This document shows, one piece after another, positions 34,001-41,878 of a stretch of 59,936 bases of DNA (positions are counted from its first letter, which is position 1; the number at the start of each line of letters is the position of its first letter). The stretch is from a virus. Where the stretch lies: positions 1 through 59,936 of IMG/VR virus record IMGVR_UViG_3300006735_005664. The stretch is one strand, 5' to 3'. The notes under the pieces were generated by a model. That model saw only the letters and a list, made by a program, of their open reading frames with translations. It did no database searches and was not told the DNA's origin. Made by a program: the position numbers and the translations under genes.

Positions 34001-36843
34001 TTAAACAAAAAAGACAAGAAGTTCTTGATAAGATTGCAGATAGAGAAGATATGATTAGAGAAAAGGCAATGAAGCTTCAAAAATTTTATCCTACTAATAA
34101 AGTTAATTATGACTTTATGTTGGTAATGGGACCTGATGGCATACCTACAGGAAACTATGTTACTAAAATGGGACAAAAGTATGTTAAGATGGAAGAAGTT
34201 CTTGCTGATAAATTAAAAGATGAGGTTGGTGATCCTTTGGAATATGTTGTAAAAGACAATAAAGAAGATTACACAAATGCAGAATTAGAATATAATAGAA
34301 AGCTTTTTGAAGATAGACAAGCATTTAGAAATTTTAAACAAGCAGAAACTCAATATAATGGTGAGCTATTAGACGGTGATTATCATAAATATACTGATGA
34401 ATTTAAAGAAGAAAGAAAAAAATATATGGTTTGGGTTGTTAATCCTAACACTGATAGAGGAAGATGGAAAAAAAGAGGTAGAGTTTCTACTGAAGAATAC
34501 ATAAGGTTTAGAACTAAATTTTATGAAAGTAAACCTTTTAAGAAAATGAAAAGAGATAATAATAATCAACCAACAGGTGTAGTAGAAGATGAGGTTGGTA
34601 AATTTATTAAAAGTGAATATGTAGAAGCTAGAGAAATAAGTGGTACTGGAGAAGAAATGAGAAGTGAAAAATACCTAAAACTTCAAAATCCTCAAACAGA
34701 ATTACAGCGGGCTGAAAAAGAATTCTATGATATGTTTGTAGATAACTTTGAAAATGATCTTTTAAAAAAATTACCCATGCATGTTGCTCAACAAATGTAT
34801 GGAAGAATGCCTTTAATCAAAGATAATCTTTATAAAACTTTAAAAAAGAAAGGTAATTTATTTACTAGACTTTGGTCTAAAACTAAAAACGGTGCCACTA
34901 ATTTATTCACAACTTCACAAAGTAGTAAAATAGTTTTAACAGATGAGAATGGTAGATTTAAAAATACTTTACCTATGTTTTATGTTGGTAAAGTTCAAGA
35001 TGAAAAAACACTTAAACAAATTGACAACAAACTTAATTCTTTAAAGGAGCAATATAACGCCAAGCAAATCAGTGAAAGTGAGTATAAAGAACAAACTGGA
35101 GATCTTATAGACAAAAGACAGAGACTTCAGGCAAGACCTAAAGCAGAAGAGCTTAGTACAGATATGGCAGATAATCTTATGAGATTTAGTTCTATGGCTG
35201 AAAATTATGAAGTTATGAGTGGTATTGAAGATACACTTAGCTCTATGATTAAAGTTTTAGAAAGGAGAGAATATGCTCCAGCAGGTTCTTCAAAAATTAA
35301 AACTTATATTAAAGGTAGACTTAAAGAAGTGGGTATAAAAGGAAGAGACACTAATACTTCAGAGCCTAATATTGTTAGAAGGGCTAGAAAGTGGATGGAG
35401 ATGGTATATTATGATAATGATGAAAAAAGTCAAAACTTTTTTGATAAAGTTGCTAAAGGTTTAATTAATTATACATCCTTAACTTATGTTGGTTTTAACC
35501 CTTGGGGTAATATAAATAACTATGCTATAGGTAGATTAAATAATATGATTGAAACTGTAGGTGGTTTATACTTTGAAGGTGCAGCAATGAGAAGAGCAAC
35601 TAAAGAATTTAATACTAGAATGATACCTGACTTTATGAAAAGGATGGCTGGCAAAACAGCTCTTAATGATGTACTAGGTATGAGCCCTAGTGATTATGCT
35701 AAATTGAAACCAGGAAGTAAATATGAAGCTCTTGTAGATCTTTTTAGAATGATGGATGATAAGGCAGATATACGAGAACAAGGTCAGTTATCAGGAAAAG
35801 AATCTACTTTTAGAAGAGTGTCTGGTTGGGGTTATATTTTAAATGATAGCTTTGAGTTTAATGTACAGAGTAAAGTGGGTATGGCTATACTAATGTCTAC
35901 TAAAGTAAAAAATAGTAAGACAGGTGATGTTATATCTTTATTTGATGCTTATCAATATAATCAACAAACCGGTGAACTTACTATGAAAGAAGGTTTTGAT
36001 ACTGTTATAGATTTCAAAACAAAGAAAGAAAAGAAAATGTCAGATAATGTTAGGTATGATATTAGAAATAACATACGTGAAGTTAATAAACAGATACATG
36101 GTAACTATGCTTATGAAGATAGAATGGTTATGCAGTCTAGTTCATTAGGACAATTAGCGGCACAATTTCATAAATGGATTGCACCGGCTATTAAAGCAAG
36201 ATATAGATCAGAATATTTTGATGAAAATTTAGGATGGGTTGAAGGTAGATATAGAACATTCTGGAGTTTTATGCTTCATACAGTTAAACATGTTGGTAGA
36301 GCTAAAGAAGCTGAAAAAGAATGGAAAGCAGATCAACATCCTGACAAAGTCAATATGAAATTAAGAAACATATATAGAACTACAGGGGAGTTGTCTTTAA
36401 TTGTACTTACTTTAATGATGAAAATGATTTTTTCAGGTTTATATGATCCTGAAGATGAAGATAAATCTGCAACAAGAAAAAGAGCAGAAAATGCTATCAT
36501 GTATCAATTAGATAGACAAAGAAGAGAGATGTCACAATTTTTACCTATAATAGGTTTTGCTGATGCATATATGATGATGAAGTCTCCAATCTCTTCTACT
36601 AGAATGCTTGGAGAAATGGCAGAGGCTTTAATGACTATGATTCAAACACCAATGGTTTTAACTGGTGCAGCTATTTCAGGAAACATGGATGATATAAAAT
36701 TAGATAAAAGAATTTATTACCAAAGAGGAAATAGAAAAGGACAATTAAGAATGAAAAAAGAATGGATGGATGTGTTTCCTATTCTTTATGCTCTTAATAG
36801 ATGGCTTTCATATGATAAAGTTAAAAACTTTCATGTTAAATAA
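31069..36843 (+). CDS. Giant virion protein with embedded PD-(D/E)XK nuclease domain (1,924 aa)
   Basis: The gene starts three bases after the polymerase-containing gene and ends the late block. Residues about 580-665 carry a RecB/Cas4-like nuclease signature: GSAVDLLLIQPDG at 585 with the metal Asp, IDLKTSK near 602 with D-x-K, and QQHNLQVNAYSQIL near 652-664, the usual downstream Q-x(3)-Y helix. The remainder is mostly charged helix. Residues near 1450-1900 include Trp/Arg-rich and hydrophobic stretches (SLIVLTLMMKMIFSGLY), perhaps membrane-interacting. It is probably a virion cargo protein injected along with the polymerase. The nuclease might process incoming or host DNA, which is inference. 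A Cys-cluster as in Cas4 is not evident. Confidence 0.87.
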   Translation: MAKCFNRNTPEYQALQEKFETTTVTNSVINAWQVVNNSDAIPTIYQAEKFTSKQKAFKSLGTNALKDAVLNNLRRKKLISKLYGRYYINNSAPQAFESDPAVLKANTDKVMQMLDWWGVNLDSVIITPTQKSVRIDINANEIGVNDAVLQSKDSTHLPDIISHLTRLFPDVNIMTMEVQEAEKYYNSLPQFRYLQERVKDFNKVRSFYDGNGNAVLIKGRVNSEIAIEEVLHPFINSLAMDKPTLFDNLTREARANFPKLRQEIDDAYNNDLGFTQEDRNRELVTQSLSRYFKREYETQPTQSWKSQVKLLLKWLMDIINDLSRYVVGSDLKLRPGMIDNRTTMSDIAKLLNTGDLEFVLGDDIGRDRKVFHKLTDRLQKVLDYQLEQAETEYQGEIAERLFNIKTDKTEFDDFTVGLSGNPNYPLLMLNRADHKYINPDSLMEFNGLTSKIGGHMSKSYKIKDGQTIQDILKENDIENIDDVIELNPIGLDILNLEDAEGNTLTEIFIPETDYQTNIDIGNDFDSLVEAYLLDEPIDTVDLKVVDKKVAIEFTKQMSNRLEGIRRGGGILIPQVVVSDGASRTGSAVDLLLIQPDGSINIIDLKTSKNEIFDVNENGELKYDIKYPVKYGSIFYNESLPHNKQVKLSKRQQHNLQVNAYSQILKNQGHNVTKATTLHVHTPTVGEKKNQRYTQNFTIEREINHMETADVQLPDGTFAGEQLIAPGIDPQAEKKMEDIARKTGQTLEDVSESEKIAEEQAQTHATEQAITGLLTDFSTALVTRKDAVKKIRNQAVLLRDKQEILNDIDNVTTQINIAVIEGRVGPLYTQLLKQSIDMMDEFIVFANDPNNWGKEEFIGKVLNFQSMVNTYIGLTKIKNVKGLKREQSDAVLKLIERLNTINGVSDGLNNIKEGEEGLINQSIDNYVKTYVSENSNKDFTKDELEDLLRLGKDIGMIEYQTGDMATSSDTILALMDKIFKQKRQEVLDKIADREDMIREKAMKLQKFYPTNKVNYDFMLVMGPDGIPTGNYVTKMGQKYVKMEEVLADKLKDEVGDPLEYVVKDNKEDYTNAELEYNRKLFEDRQAFRNFKQAETQYNGELLDGDYHKYTDEFKEERKKYMVWVVNPNTDRGRWKKRGRVSTEEYIRFRTKFYESKPFKKMKRDNNNQPTGVVEDEVGKFIKSEYVEAREISGTGEEMRSEKYLKLQNPQTELQRAEKEFYDMFVDNFENDLLKKLPMHVAQQMYGRMPLIKDNLYKTLKKKGNLFTRLWSKTKNGATNLFTTSQSSKIVLTDENGRFKNTLPMFYVGKVQDEKTLKQIDNKLNSLKEQYNAKQISESEYKEQTGDLIDKRQRLQARPKAEELSTDMADNLMRFSSMAENYEVMSGIEDTLSSMIKVLERREYAPAGSSKIKTYIKGRLKEVGIKGRDTNTSEPNIVRRARKWMEMVYYDNDEKSQNFFDKVAKGLINYTSLTYVGFNPWGNINNYAIGRLNNMIETVGGLYFEGAAMRRATKEFNTRMIPDFMKRMAGKTALNDVLGMSPSDYAKLKPGSKYEALVDLFRMMDDKADIREQGQLSGKESTFRRVSGWGYILNDSFEFNVQSKVGMAILMSTKVKNSKTGDVISLFDAYQYNQQTGELTMKEGFDTVIDFKTKKEKKMSDNVRYDIRNNIREVNKQIHGNYAYEDRMVMQSSSLGQLAAQFHKWIAPAIKARYRSEYFDENLGWVEGRYRTFWSFMLHTVKHVGRAKEAEKEWKADQHPDKVNMKLRNIYRTTGELSLIVLTLMMKMIFSGLYDPEDEDKSATRKRAENAIMYQLDRQRREMSQFLPIIGFADAYMMMKSPISSTRMLGEMAEALMTMIQTPMVLTGAAISGNMDDIKLDKRIYYQRGNRKGQLRMKKEWMDVFPILYALNRWLSYDKVKNFHVK

Positions 36844-36904
36844 TTTAACATAAGCTTAACATAAAACTTACAGATAATTAACAAGAGTTCACTATCTTAT
36901 ATAT

Positions 36905-36979
36905 ATGAAGATAGATGTAACTCCATATATTTATATACTACTGATAGTGTCAGTTTTTACATTAGGAATATGCCTATAA
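36905..36979 (+). CDS. Possible 24-residue membrane peptide
   Basis: ATG to TAA gives MKIDVTPYIYILLIVSVFTL plus GICL, a single hydrophobic span with a short polar N-terminus. It overlaps the start of the next small ORF by ten bases in another frame. The composition is like real phage micro-membrane proteins, but an ORF this short could arise by chance. Upstream lies a duplicated TTAACATAA element (around 36845-36865). Confidence 0.3.
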   Translation: MKIDVTPYIYILLIVSVFTLGICL

Positions 36980-37140
36980 ACAAAAAGATTCTTAAAATAA
37001 CTAAAGAAGAGTATGATAAACTTAATAAAGAATATTCATATATCTTAGATTTATATATGTCAGATAATACATATTATGTTATTGGAACTTTTGAGGACCT
37101 TAAGGGTGTGGGTCTTGATCCTGGCGTTCCTTTTGTTTAA
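36970..37140 (+). CDS. Small hypothetical protein (56 aa)
   Basis: The ORF encodes a lysine- and tyrosine-rich N-terminal helix (KKILKITKEEYDKLNKEY), then a short beta-like stretch (TYYVIGTFEDL) and GLDPGVPFV at the end. Composition and codon use match the neighbouring phage genes. It lies just after the giant gene and converges on the minus-strand DUF5522-like gene, with which it overlaps by about 41 bases. No function can be given. Confidence 0.5.
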   Translation: MPINKKILKITKEEYDKLNKEYSYILDLYMSDNTYYVIGTFEDLKGVGLDPGVPFV

Positions 37141-37249
37141 AAGGACAATGCCTGCAGCCACTACCGCAGCAATATCCCCTTTTACGGTGATATGCTGCAG
37201 TCATAACCATCTTACCTTTTTCAAAATAATAATACTTACTTGACTTCAC
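37100..37249 (-). CDS. DUF5522-like small cysteine-rich protein
   Basis: The minus-strand frame downstream of the reductase encodes YYYFEKGKMVMTAAYHRKRG followed by YCCGSGCRHCPF. This matches the conserved core of the short DUF5522 family of Bacteroidota (D/S-YY-x(n)-T-x(2)-YH-x-KRG-x-CC-G-x-GCRHCP). The cysteines and histidines suggest metal binding; the family has no established function. The N-terminal part of the conserved region lies upstream of the first ATG (37210), so a GTG start at 37249 that overlaps the end of the reductase gene is preferred, giving 49 residues. Overlap with the reductase suggests coupled translation. A small redox or metal protein beside a Cys-dependent, B12-dependent reductase is suggestive but not proven. 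Confidence 0.6.
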   Translation of the reverse strand: MKSSKYYYFEKGKMVMTAAYHRKRGYCCGSGCRHCPFKQKERQDQDPHP

Positions 37250-39095
37250 AAGCACCACCAGCACATGCTAATTCTCCTGTTAAGTTGGTTTCATCATCTT
37301 GTTCAACAATCTTAGATAGATCAATGTCCATTAATGATTTAACCATTTCATTATATTTCTTTTTAGTAATATCTTCAAACGGAGCTTGTGTATATGTACC
37401 ACCATCATATGGTAGAACAGCAAGACCATTGTAGTGATCTCTATTTTTCCACATCCAGTCACCAGCTAAGTCCCAGTCTTCATCTTTTAAACTAATTGTA
37501 GCAGAAACATTATGAGTATTAGACCCAGTTCTATGTCCAGTCTTTACCCATTCAGTTGCTACTTTCTTTACTCTCTCCAATAATTGGAAAGCAGATTCAG
37601 TTCTTAAGATAGAGCCTTCCGGGGCTTTTTGGGGTATACTTATAACTGCAGTGTCATGACCCCGGAAAACACAATCTTCTACTAGATCAGGATGATTCTT
37701 AGCAAGATAACCATATATAGCTTCATTCTTTCCTACACGGATTCTTCTTACATAGTAATCATTATGCCAAGCATGAATACCAGAACTTGTACCTAAAGTT
37801 AATGATGTTGTACCAGCAGGTTTTACTGTTGTGCATCTAGCTGCCTTCTTAATTCCAATTAATTTAGCTACTCTTGCATTCTCTTTCTTTACCACAGAAG
37901 CGGCTACCTTCATGTCATAACCAAGTATTCTACCAGATCCTATACCAGTCATAGAAACACCAATCAATGCATCTTTTTCTGTAGTCTCTTGCCATACTGG
38001 TCTGAGATAGTGGAAGTTAGTGTATCCTGCTTGAAGTGTTCCTATAAATGCAGCAGCCTTAACTCTTGACTCTAAGTCTTCTTGAGATTCAATATTACTT
38101 ACATTAACTTCACAAAGGTTACAGAACTGAAAGGGACGTAGAGCAATTTCACAACAAGGGTTTGTACCCCAGTCTTTATCATTGTTAAAGTAAATACCAG
38201 GTTCACCGGCTTTACTCAACTCTACTCTTTTCCATAAATCCATAAAGAAAGACTTAGTTATTTTATGTCTCATTAATACTGCAGAGTTATTAGCTCTACC
38301 ACGTTGTGGATTAAGTTCCCACCAAGCACCAGCCTTACAAGATATCATTTCATCATCAGCAGCACTAAACAAACTAATTAACGCAGCTCTTCTAATCCCA
38401 CCAGCTAATACAGCATCTGCAATGTGACAAATTATATCATGTGTTTCTAATGTAGACAATGCGTCTCCATCTTCTTTATTATCTAGTATACCTGTGATCT
38501 TGAGTATGCATTCTTTTAATGGTTGTGGTCCAGGAGCTTTACCACCTGATGTTACTAGTCTTGCTCCTTTAGGTCTAATATCTGAATAGTCAAATAGTAT
38601 ACGTGACCCTTTACCGTTTAAGTATGACTTCATTAACATCTTAATAGCATCTGCCCATCCTTCAATAGAGTCACTAATTAAATAACGCCTAGTTCTTTTT
38701 GGATATGGTTTGTTTATTAATGGAAGCTTATCCACATGATGTCTTTGTACAGAGTAACCAACACCGGTTCCTCCAAGTAATAAGAACATGGTTTCACTAA
38801 ATGCATCTATATGATCTATAGGAAGGTATGCACAGTTATATATTCTATTAGGACTAATCTCAATTGGTTTACCACCAAACTGCATGGACCTCATAGAAGG
38901 TAATACTTTCTTTTCACTAACATAACTATAAGCAGTTATGATTTCATTCATAAGCTTTGGGTATGATTTAATATGCATTTCCATATTTCTTGTGACTAAC
39001 TCTTTCCAAGTCTCTCTTCTCTTTAATTCTGGATTATACCGTGCATATTTCATATGGACAGTGATATCACTAAGAATTTTGTTATTTAATTCCAT
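37236..39095 (-). CDS. nrdJ: Adenosylcobalamin-dependent ribonucleoside-triphosphate reductase (class II, monomeric type)
   Basis: This enzyme reduces ribonucleotides to deoxyribonucleotides with a B12 radical, feeding phage DNA synthesis in the cytoplasm. Visible hallmarks of the monomeric RTPR family are C88 in RIYNCAYLP, the loop LLLGGTGVGYSVQ, the active-site segment NPCCEIALRPFQFCNL with C314, E316 and C325, the phosphate loop KPAGTTSLTLGTSSGIHAWH, and a C-terminal redox pair C611/C616 in ACAGGACEVK. Length (619) is shorter than the typical 700-740 of Lactobacillus-type enzymes, mainly through a reduced N-terminus and insert, so allosteric control may be simplified. It is transcribed against the flanking late genes, after the small gene at 39338. 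No cobalamin riboswitch is apparent in the 69-base leader. Confidence in the family is high. Confidence 0.95.
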   Translation of the reverse strand: MELNNKILSDITVHMKYARYNPELKRRETWKELVTRNMEMHIKSYPKLMNEIITAYSYVSEKKVLPSMRSMQFGGKPIEISPNRIYNCAYLPIDHIDAFSETMFLLLGGTGVGYSVQRHHVDKLPLINKPYPKRTRRYLISDSIEGWADAIKMLMKSYLNGKGSRILFDYSDIRPKGARLVTSGGKAPGPQPLKECILKITGILDNKEDGDALSTLETHDIICHIADAVLAGGIRRAALISLFSAADDEMISCKAGAWWELNPQRGRANNSAVLMRHKITKSFFMDLWKRVELSKAGEPGIYFNNDKDWGTNPCCEIALRPFQFCNLCEVNVSNIESQEDLESRVKAAAFIGTLQAGYTNFHYLRPVWQETTEKDALIGVSMTGIGSGRILGYDMKVAASVVKKENARVAKLIGIKKAARCTTVKPAGTTSLTLGTSSGIHAWHNDYYVRRIRVGKNEAIYGYLAKNHPDLVEDCVFRGHDTAVISIPQKAPEGSILRTESAFQLLERVKKVATEWVKTGHRTGSNTHNVSATISLKDEDWDLAGDWMWKNRDHYNGLAVLPYDGGTYTQAPFEDITKKKYNEMVKSLMDIDLSKIVEQDDETNLTGELACAGGACEVK

Positions 39096-39164
39096 GTTTT
39101 AATATTTAATAGTTAATAAATGTAGCTCCCTGAGATAAACAGGTAATAATAATATAGTCAAAAA

Positions 39165-39338
39165 TTATGAGTTATATTTGACGTAAGTGAAATTTATTTT
39201 AAAAAATAAAAAACCCAATTCAATTTGTAGTGCTGGATGCCATTTTTTATCTTCAAATTGCATTTCACAATTATGAATATAGAGTCCAATTAAAGGACTT
39301 TGTGGAAGTGGTTCAATACCAAATTCATATCTTTTCAT
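39165..39338 (-). CDS. Small hypothetical protein (57 aa) upstream of the reductase
   Basis: The ORF starts MKRYEFGIEPLPQSPLIGLY and ends in a beta-like hydrophobic stretch (LQIELGFLFFKINFTYVKY). Its pattern of alternating aromatic residues resembles the 49-residue product at 48370 (FTFRFGVITLFELNW), so the two may be distant relatives. It lies 69 bases before the reductase on the same strand and probably shares its transcript. A TATATTTG box (complement of 39389-39396) lies about 50 bases upstream of its ATG. Function unknown. Confidence 0.6.
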   Translation of the reverse strand: MKRYEFGIEPLPQSPLIGLYIHNCEMQFEDKKWHPALQIELGFLFFKINFTYVKYNS

Positions 39339-39363
39339 ATAGTTGATTTTTAATTGATTGTTA

Positions 39364-39379
39364 TTTTTTGTATATTGTA
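39364..39379 (+). promoter_or_regulatory. Candidate phage promoter motif in a divergent intergenic region
   Basis: TTTTTTGTATATTGTA stands 31 bases before the ATG at 39411, in the 72-base gap between a minus-strand and a plus-strand block, where a promoter is needed. Nearly the same string occurs at 48331-48347. It does not match the flavobacterial -33/-7 pair, so it might be read by the phage polymerase; this is inference. Confidence 0.4.
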
Positions 39380-39410
39380 TTTATAATACAAATATAATAA
39401 AATAAACGTT

Positions 39411-39743
39411 ATGGTAAAAGTAAGTCAAGGGGCTGATCACAAACTAGAAATACTAGCAGAAATTGGAAGGTCTTTAAAACAATTAGAGTTTGGAACTCAA
39501 GGTGCTAAACTAATAAATGATACAGCAACCGATGCACATACTGAAGGTTTTTATGCAATACAAGCAATTAATTCTTGTGTATTAGACTTTACAAGTGGTG
39601 CATCTACTCAAAGTAAAGTTGGAACAGGAATGAAAGGTTTTGATGCAAATCTTTCAATACCAAATGGAGTAATTGTATATGGTGATTTTACAAAAATTAC
39701 TTTAGCTTCTGCTGGAACTTGTATAGCTTATTTTAATAAATAA
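39411..39743 (+). CDS. Putative small virion decoration protein (110 aa)
   Basis: The first gene of the plus-strand accessory virion block. After a short N-terminal helix (KLEILAEIGRSLKQLEFG) the protein is beta-rich: FYAIQAINSCVLDFTSG, LSIPNGVIVYGDFTKITLAS, ending AYFNK. Small proteins with this layout are common in marine phages beside fibre and head-decoration genes. It shares the general size and beta content of the four proteins at 41450-43742. There is no signal peptide. The role as a capsid or tail decoration is inferred from context. Confidence 0.75.
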   Translation: MVKVSQGADHKLEILAEIGRSLKQLEFGTQGAKLINDTATDAHTEGFYAIQAINSCVLDFTSGASTQSKVGTGMKGFDANLSIPNGVIVYGDFTKITLASAGTCIAYFNK

Positions 39744-39746
39744 ATT

Positions 39747-40712
39747 ATGTCAGGAATAGGAATAGGTATTGGAGTTCACAAAAATACAATAATTAGTGAT
39801 CCTGGAAGAATTGTTGTACCACCAGTAGCTTTAGTTGGATGGTGGGATTTTACAAAAATAGAAACATTATTTGTAAGTAGAGCGGGAACTACTGCTGTAA
39901 CTAGTAATGGTGATGAAATAGGTTGGGTAAAAAATATTGCTCCTGGTGATGGAAATGGAGATAAATTAGGTGCTTTTTTAAGATCTACAACTGATACTTC
40001 TACTCATAGACCTGTTTTTAAAACAGGAGGTGTAAATGGTAACAGTTATGCTGATTTTGGTGTTGACGGTTCTGTTACTAGTCAAATAGGTTTAAGAGCT
40101 GGTTATTTTGATACTGCAGCTTGTAATTTAGATGGTGGAGAAACAGCAACTAAATTTTCTGATTTAAATCTAAATATGGAAGATTGCACAATGTTTGTAG
40201 TAGCTAAACATGATACTGGAAATTTAGGAACTTCATCTAATGATTATCTAGTAAATTTAAAAGGTTATGGAGGTGGTGGTACTTCAGAGTCTGCAGGTTC
40301 TAATTTTAATTTAGAAAATGCTGGTACTGATTATATACGGTGGAGTTATAGTGATGCATCAGGTTTGGAATCCGTAAGTACTTTTGGTTCAGGTCCAGGA
40401 ACTTCTTTACAATGTTTTACATTGATTGGTGGAGAAGGAACAAATGCAATGCAGTTAGAAATTGATGGGACTCAAGAAGATCAAGATGATAGTAAAGAGG
40501 TTACAATAAATTTTTCAAAAGAAGATACCGCTATTGGTGGATCTCCACGTGTATCTGTAGGATCTTATGTTATTCAACCTACAGGTGCTACAAGTAGCAC
40601 ATGGCAAGGAGATGTATATGAAGTTATGATTTACAAAGGTCTTCTTTCAGCAGATCAATTATCAGATGTAGAGACATATATAACAAATAAGTATGGAATA
40701 ACCTTCAGTTAG
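39747..40712 (+). CDS. LamG/concanavalin-like lectin-fold virion protein
   Basis: A 321-residue protein with features of a concanavalin-A/LamG jelly roll: LVGWWDFTKIETLF near residue 30, a core MFVVAKHDTG strand near 150, and the typical ending GDVYEVMIYKGLLSADQL plus a YITNKYGI tail. The N-terminus is glycine-rich (SGIGIGIGVHK). Proteins of this type in phages act as head or tail fibres that bind glycans on the cell surface, so a receptor-binding or adhesion role is probable. It follows the small decoration protein by three bases and belongs to the same operon. Confidence 0.78.
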   Translation: MSGIGIGIGVHKNTIISDPGRIVVPPVALVGWWDFTKIETLFVSRAGTTAVTSNGDEIGWVKNIAPGDGNGDKLGAFLRSTTDTSTHRPVFKTGGVNGNSYADFGVDGSVTSQIGLRAGYFDTAACNLDGGETATKFSDLNLNMEDCTMFVVAKHDTGNLGTSSNDYLVNLKGYGGGGTSESAGSNFNLENAGTDYIRWSYSDASGLESVSTFGSGPGTSLQCFTLIGGEGTNAMQLEIDGTQEDQDDSKEVTINFSKEDTAIGGSPRVSVGSYVIQPTGATSSTWQGDVYEVMIYKGLLSADQLSDVETYITNKYGITFS

Positions 40713-40746
40713 TTTTAAAAATCATATTTTTTTATTATATTATTAT

Positions 40747-41055
40747 ATGGAGCAGTACATCTTTACGGTTATCATTACAGCTTTAACTGTATTATTTAGT
40801 GCAGAAGCGTGGAGATATTATAGATCTAAACTTAATATTAATTATAATAAAGAATCCATGGCTGAAAAAAAAGAAAGAGCATACGTTGATAGTTTAGAAG
40901 GAAGAATCTGTAAATTAGAAGATTTATTAAGTGCAAGTTCAGCAGAAAAAGATGACCTCCGAGATAAAGTAATTGACTTAACAGCTGAAGTTGCTACTCT
41001 ACGTGAAAGAGTTAAATCACTTGAAGCTGAAAATGATAGACTAAAAAGAGTATAA
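40747..41055 (+). CDS. Single-TM coiled-coil protein, spanin-like candidate
   Basis: A 102-residue protein with an N-terminal membrane segment (YIFTVIITALTVLFSAEAW) and then an unbroken heptad-rich helix, with LEGRICKLEDLLSASSAEKD and LREKVKSLEAEN-like repeats. N-in topology with a periplasmic coiled coil fits an inner-membrane spanin, or a scaffold. No matching outer-membrane partner lies directly next to it, although a small lipoprotein occurs at 47074. The assignment to lysis is weak. Confidence 0.75.
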   Translation: MEQYIFTVIITALTVLFSAEAWRYYRSKLNINYNKESMAEKKERAYVDSLEGRICKLEDLLSASSAEKDDLRDKVIDLTAEVATLRERVKSLEAENDRLKRV

Positions 41056-41057
41056 TT

Positions 41058-41447
41058 ATGATGAACAGAAACATGGTACGTCTTAGAAATAGATCTTATG
41101 ATAGATTAAGAGACAAGCCTTTTATGCAAAGAGGGGGGCCTATGCCAGCACAACCGCCTGTTCAAGCACCAATGCCAAACATGGATAATGCTCAAGTAGC
41201 TTTTAATAAAGTCAGAAAAGATGCCATTAATGGTATATTAAATGAAAATATAATTCTAAAAAAAGAAAATCATTTAATAAAAACTGAAATGAAAAAACAA
41301 CAACTGATCAATTCAGGAAGAAAGAAACCACAAGATTTTGAAAAAAAAAGAACACCTAGACAAATGGGTGGTGTTATCAATGTTAGACAAATTGAAGCAC
41401 AAAAGAAAGTAAGAAGAGGTGGATTTATAACAATGAAAAATAAATAG
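41058..41447 (+). CDS. Basic protein with GG motifs (129 aa)
   Basis: Starts two bases after the coiled-coil gene. It is strongly basic, with an Arg-rich N-terminus, a Pro/Met linker (MPAQPPVQAPMP), a short coiled coil (ENIILKKENHLIKTEMKKQQ) and a lysine-rich tail. It carries the block's recurrent glycine-pair motif three times: MQRGG, RQMGG and RRGGF. It may bind nucleic acid or be a minor virion protein. No family recognised. Confidence 0.75.
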   Translation: MMNRNMVRLRNRSYDRLRDKPFMQRGGPMPAQPPVQAPMPNMDNAQVAFNKVRKDAINGILNENIILKKENHLIKTEMKKQQLINSGRKKPQDFEKKRTPRQMGGVINVRQIEAQKKVRRGGFITMKNK

Positions 41448-41449
41448 AT

Positions 41450-41860
41450 ATGGCAACTACTACAGCTCAATTAAAATTAGATAGTGCAGCAGGAAGTTTA
41501 TTAACTTCTGTTTTAGCTATTGATGATACAATGACTTTGTATGATAAGGGCACAACTACTGGTATGACAAAAACTACCGGTTTAGCTAGGCAAACATTTG
41601 CAGCTGCAACAGCTACTAGAATTTTATCAGCTTCTGATTATACAACTAATAAATGTCATAAGTTATATATAAAGAATACAGATTCTTCTGGTACACATAC
41701 TGTAGAAATAAAAATAGGTGATTTATCTGGTACTAATGTAAATTTAGGATTTTTAGATCCAGATCAATGGGCTATAGTACCATGGTCAGCAGGAGCTGAT
41801 GTAAATGTAGAATGTACATCTGCATCAACAGTAGTTGAATGGATGTTAATTTTTGAATAA
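41450..41860 (+). CDS. Beta-rich virion protein, tandem paralogue 1 (136 aa)
   Basis: Begins MATTTAQLKLDSAAGSL and contains KLYIKNTDSSGTHTVEIKIG and WAIVPWSAGADVNVECTS. This order (N-terminal MAT-x-Q-KL, central YIKN, late PW-x-A) is repeated in the proteins at 41879, 42278 and, less closely, 43371. Such small beta-sandwich products in tandem are likely decoration or fibre-cap subunits. It starts three bases after the previous stop. Confidence 0.78.
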   Translation: MATTTAQLKLDSAAGSLLTSVLAIDDTMTLYDKGTTTGMTKTTGLARQTFAAATATRILSASDYTTNKCHKLYIKNTDSSGTHTVEIKIGDLSGTNVNLGFLDPDQWAIVPWSAGADVNVECTSASTVVEWMLIFE

Positions 41861-41878
41861 TAAATAAAATAAAAAGAT

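Noticed and set aside
39096-39164. Leader of the B12-dependent reductase examined for a cobalamin riboswitch
   Set aside because: Only 69 bases lie between it and the upstream small gene, and no B12-box-like sequence was seen; the class needs about 200 bases.
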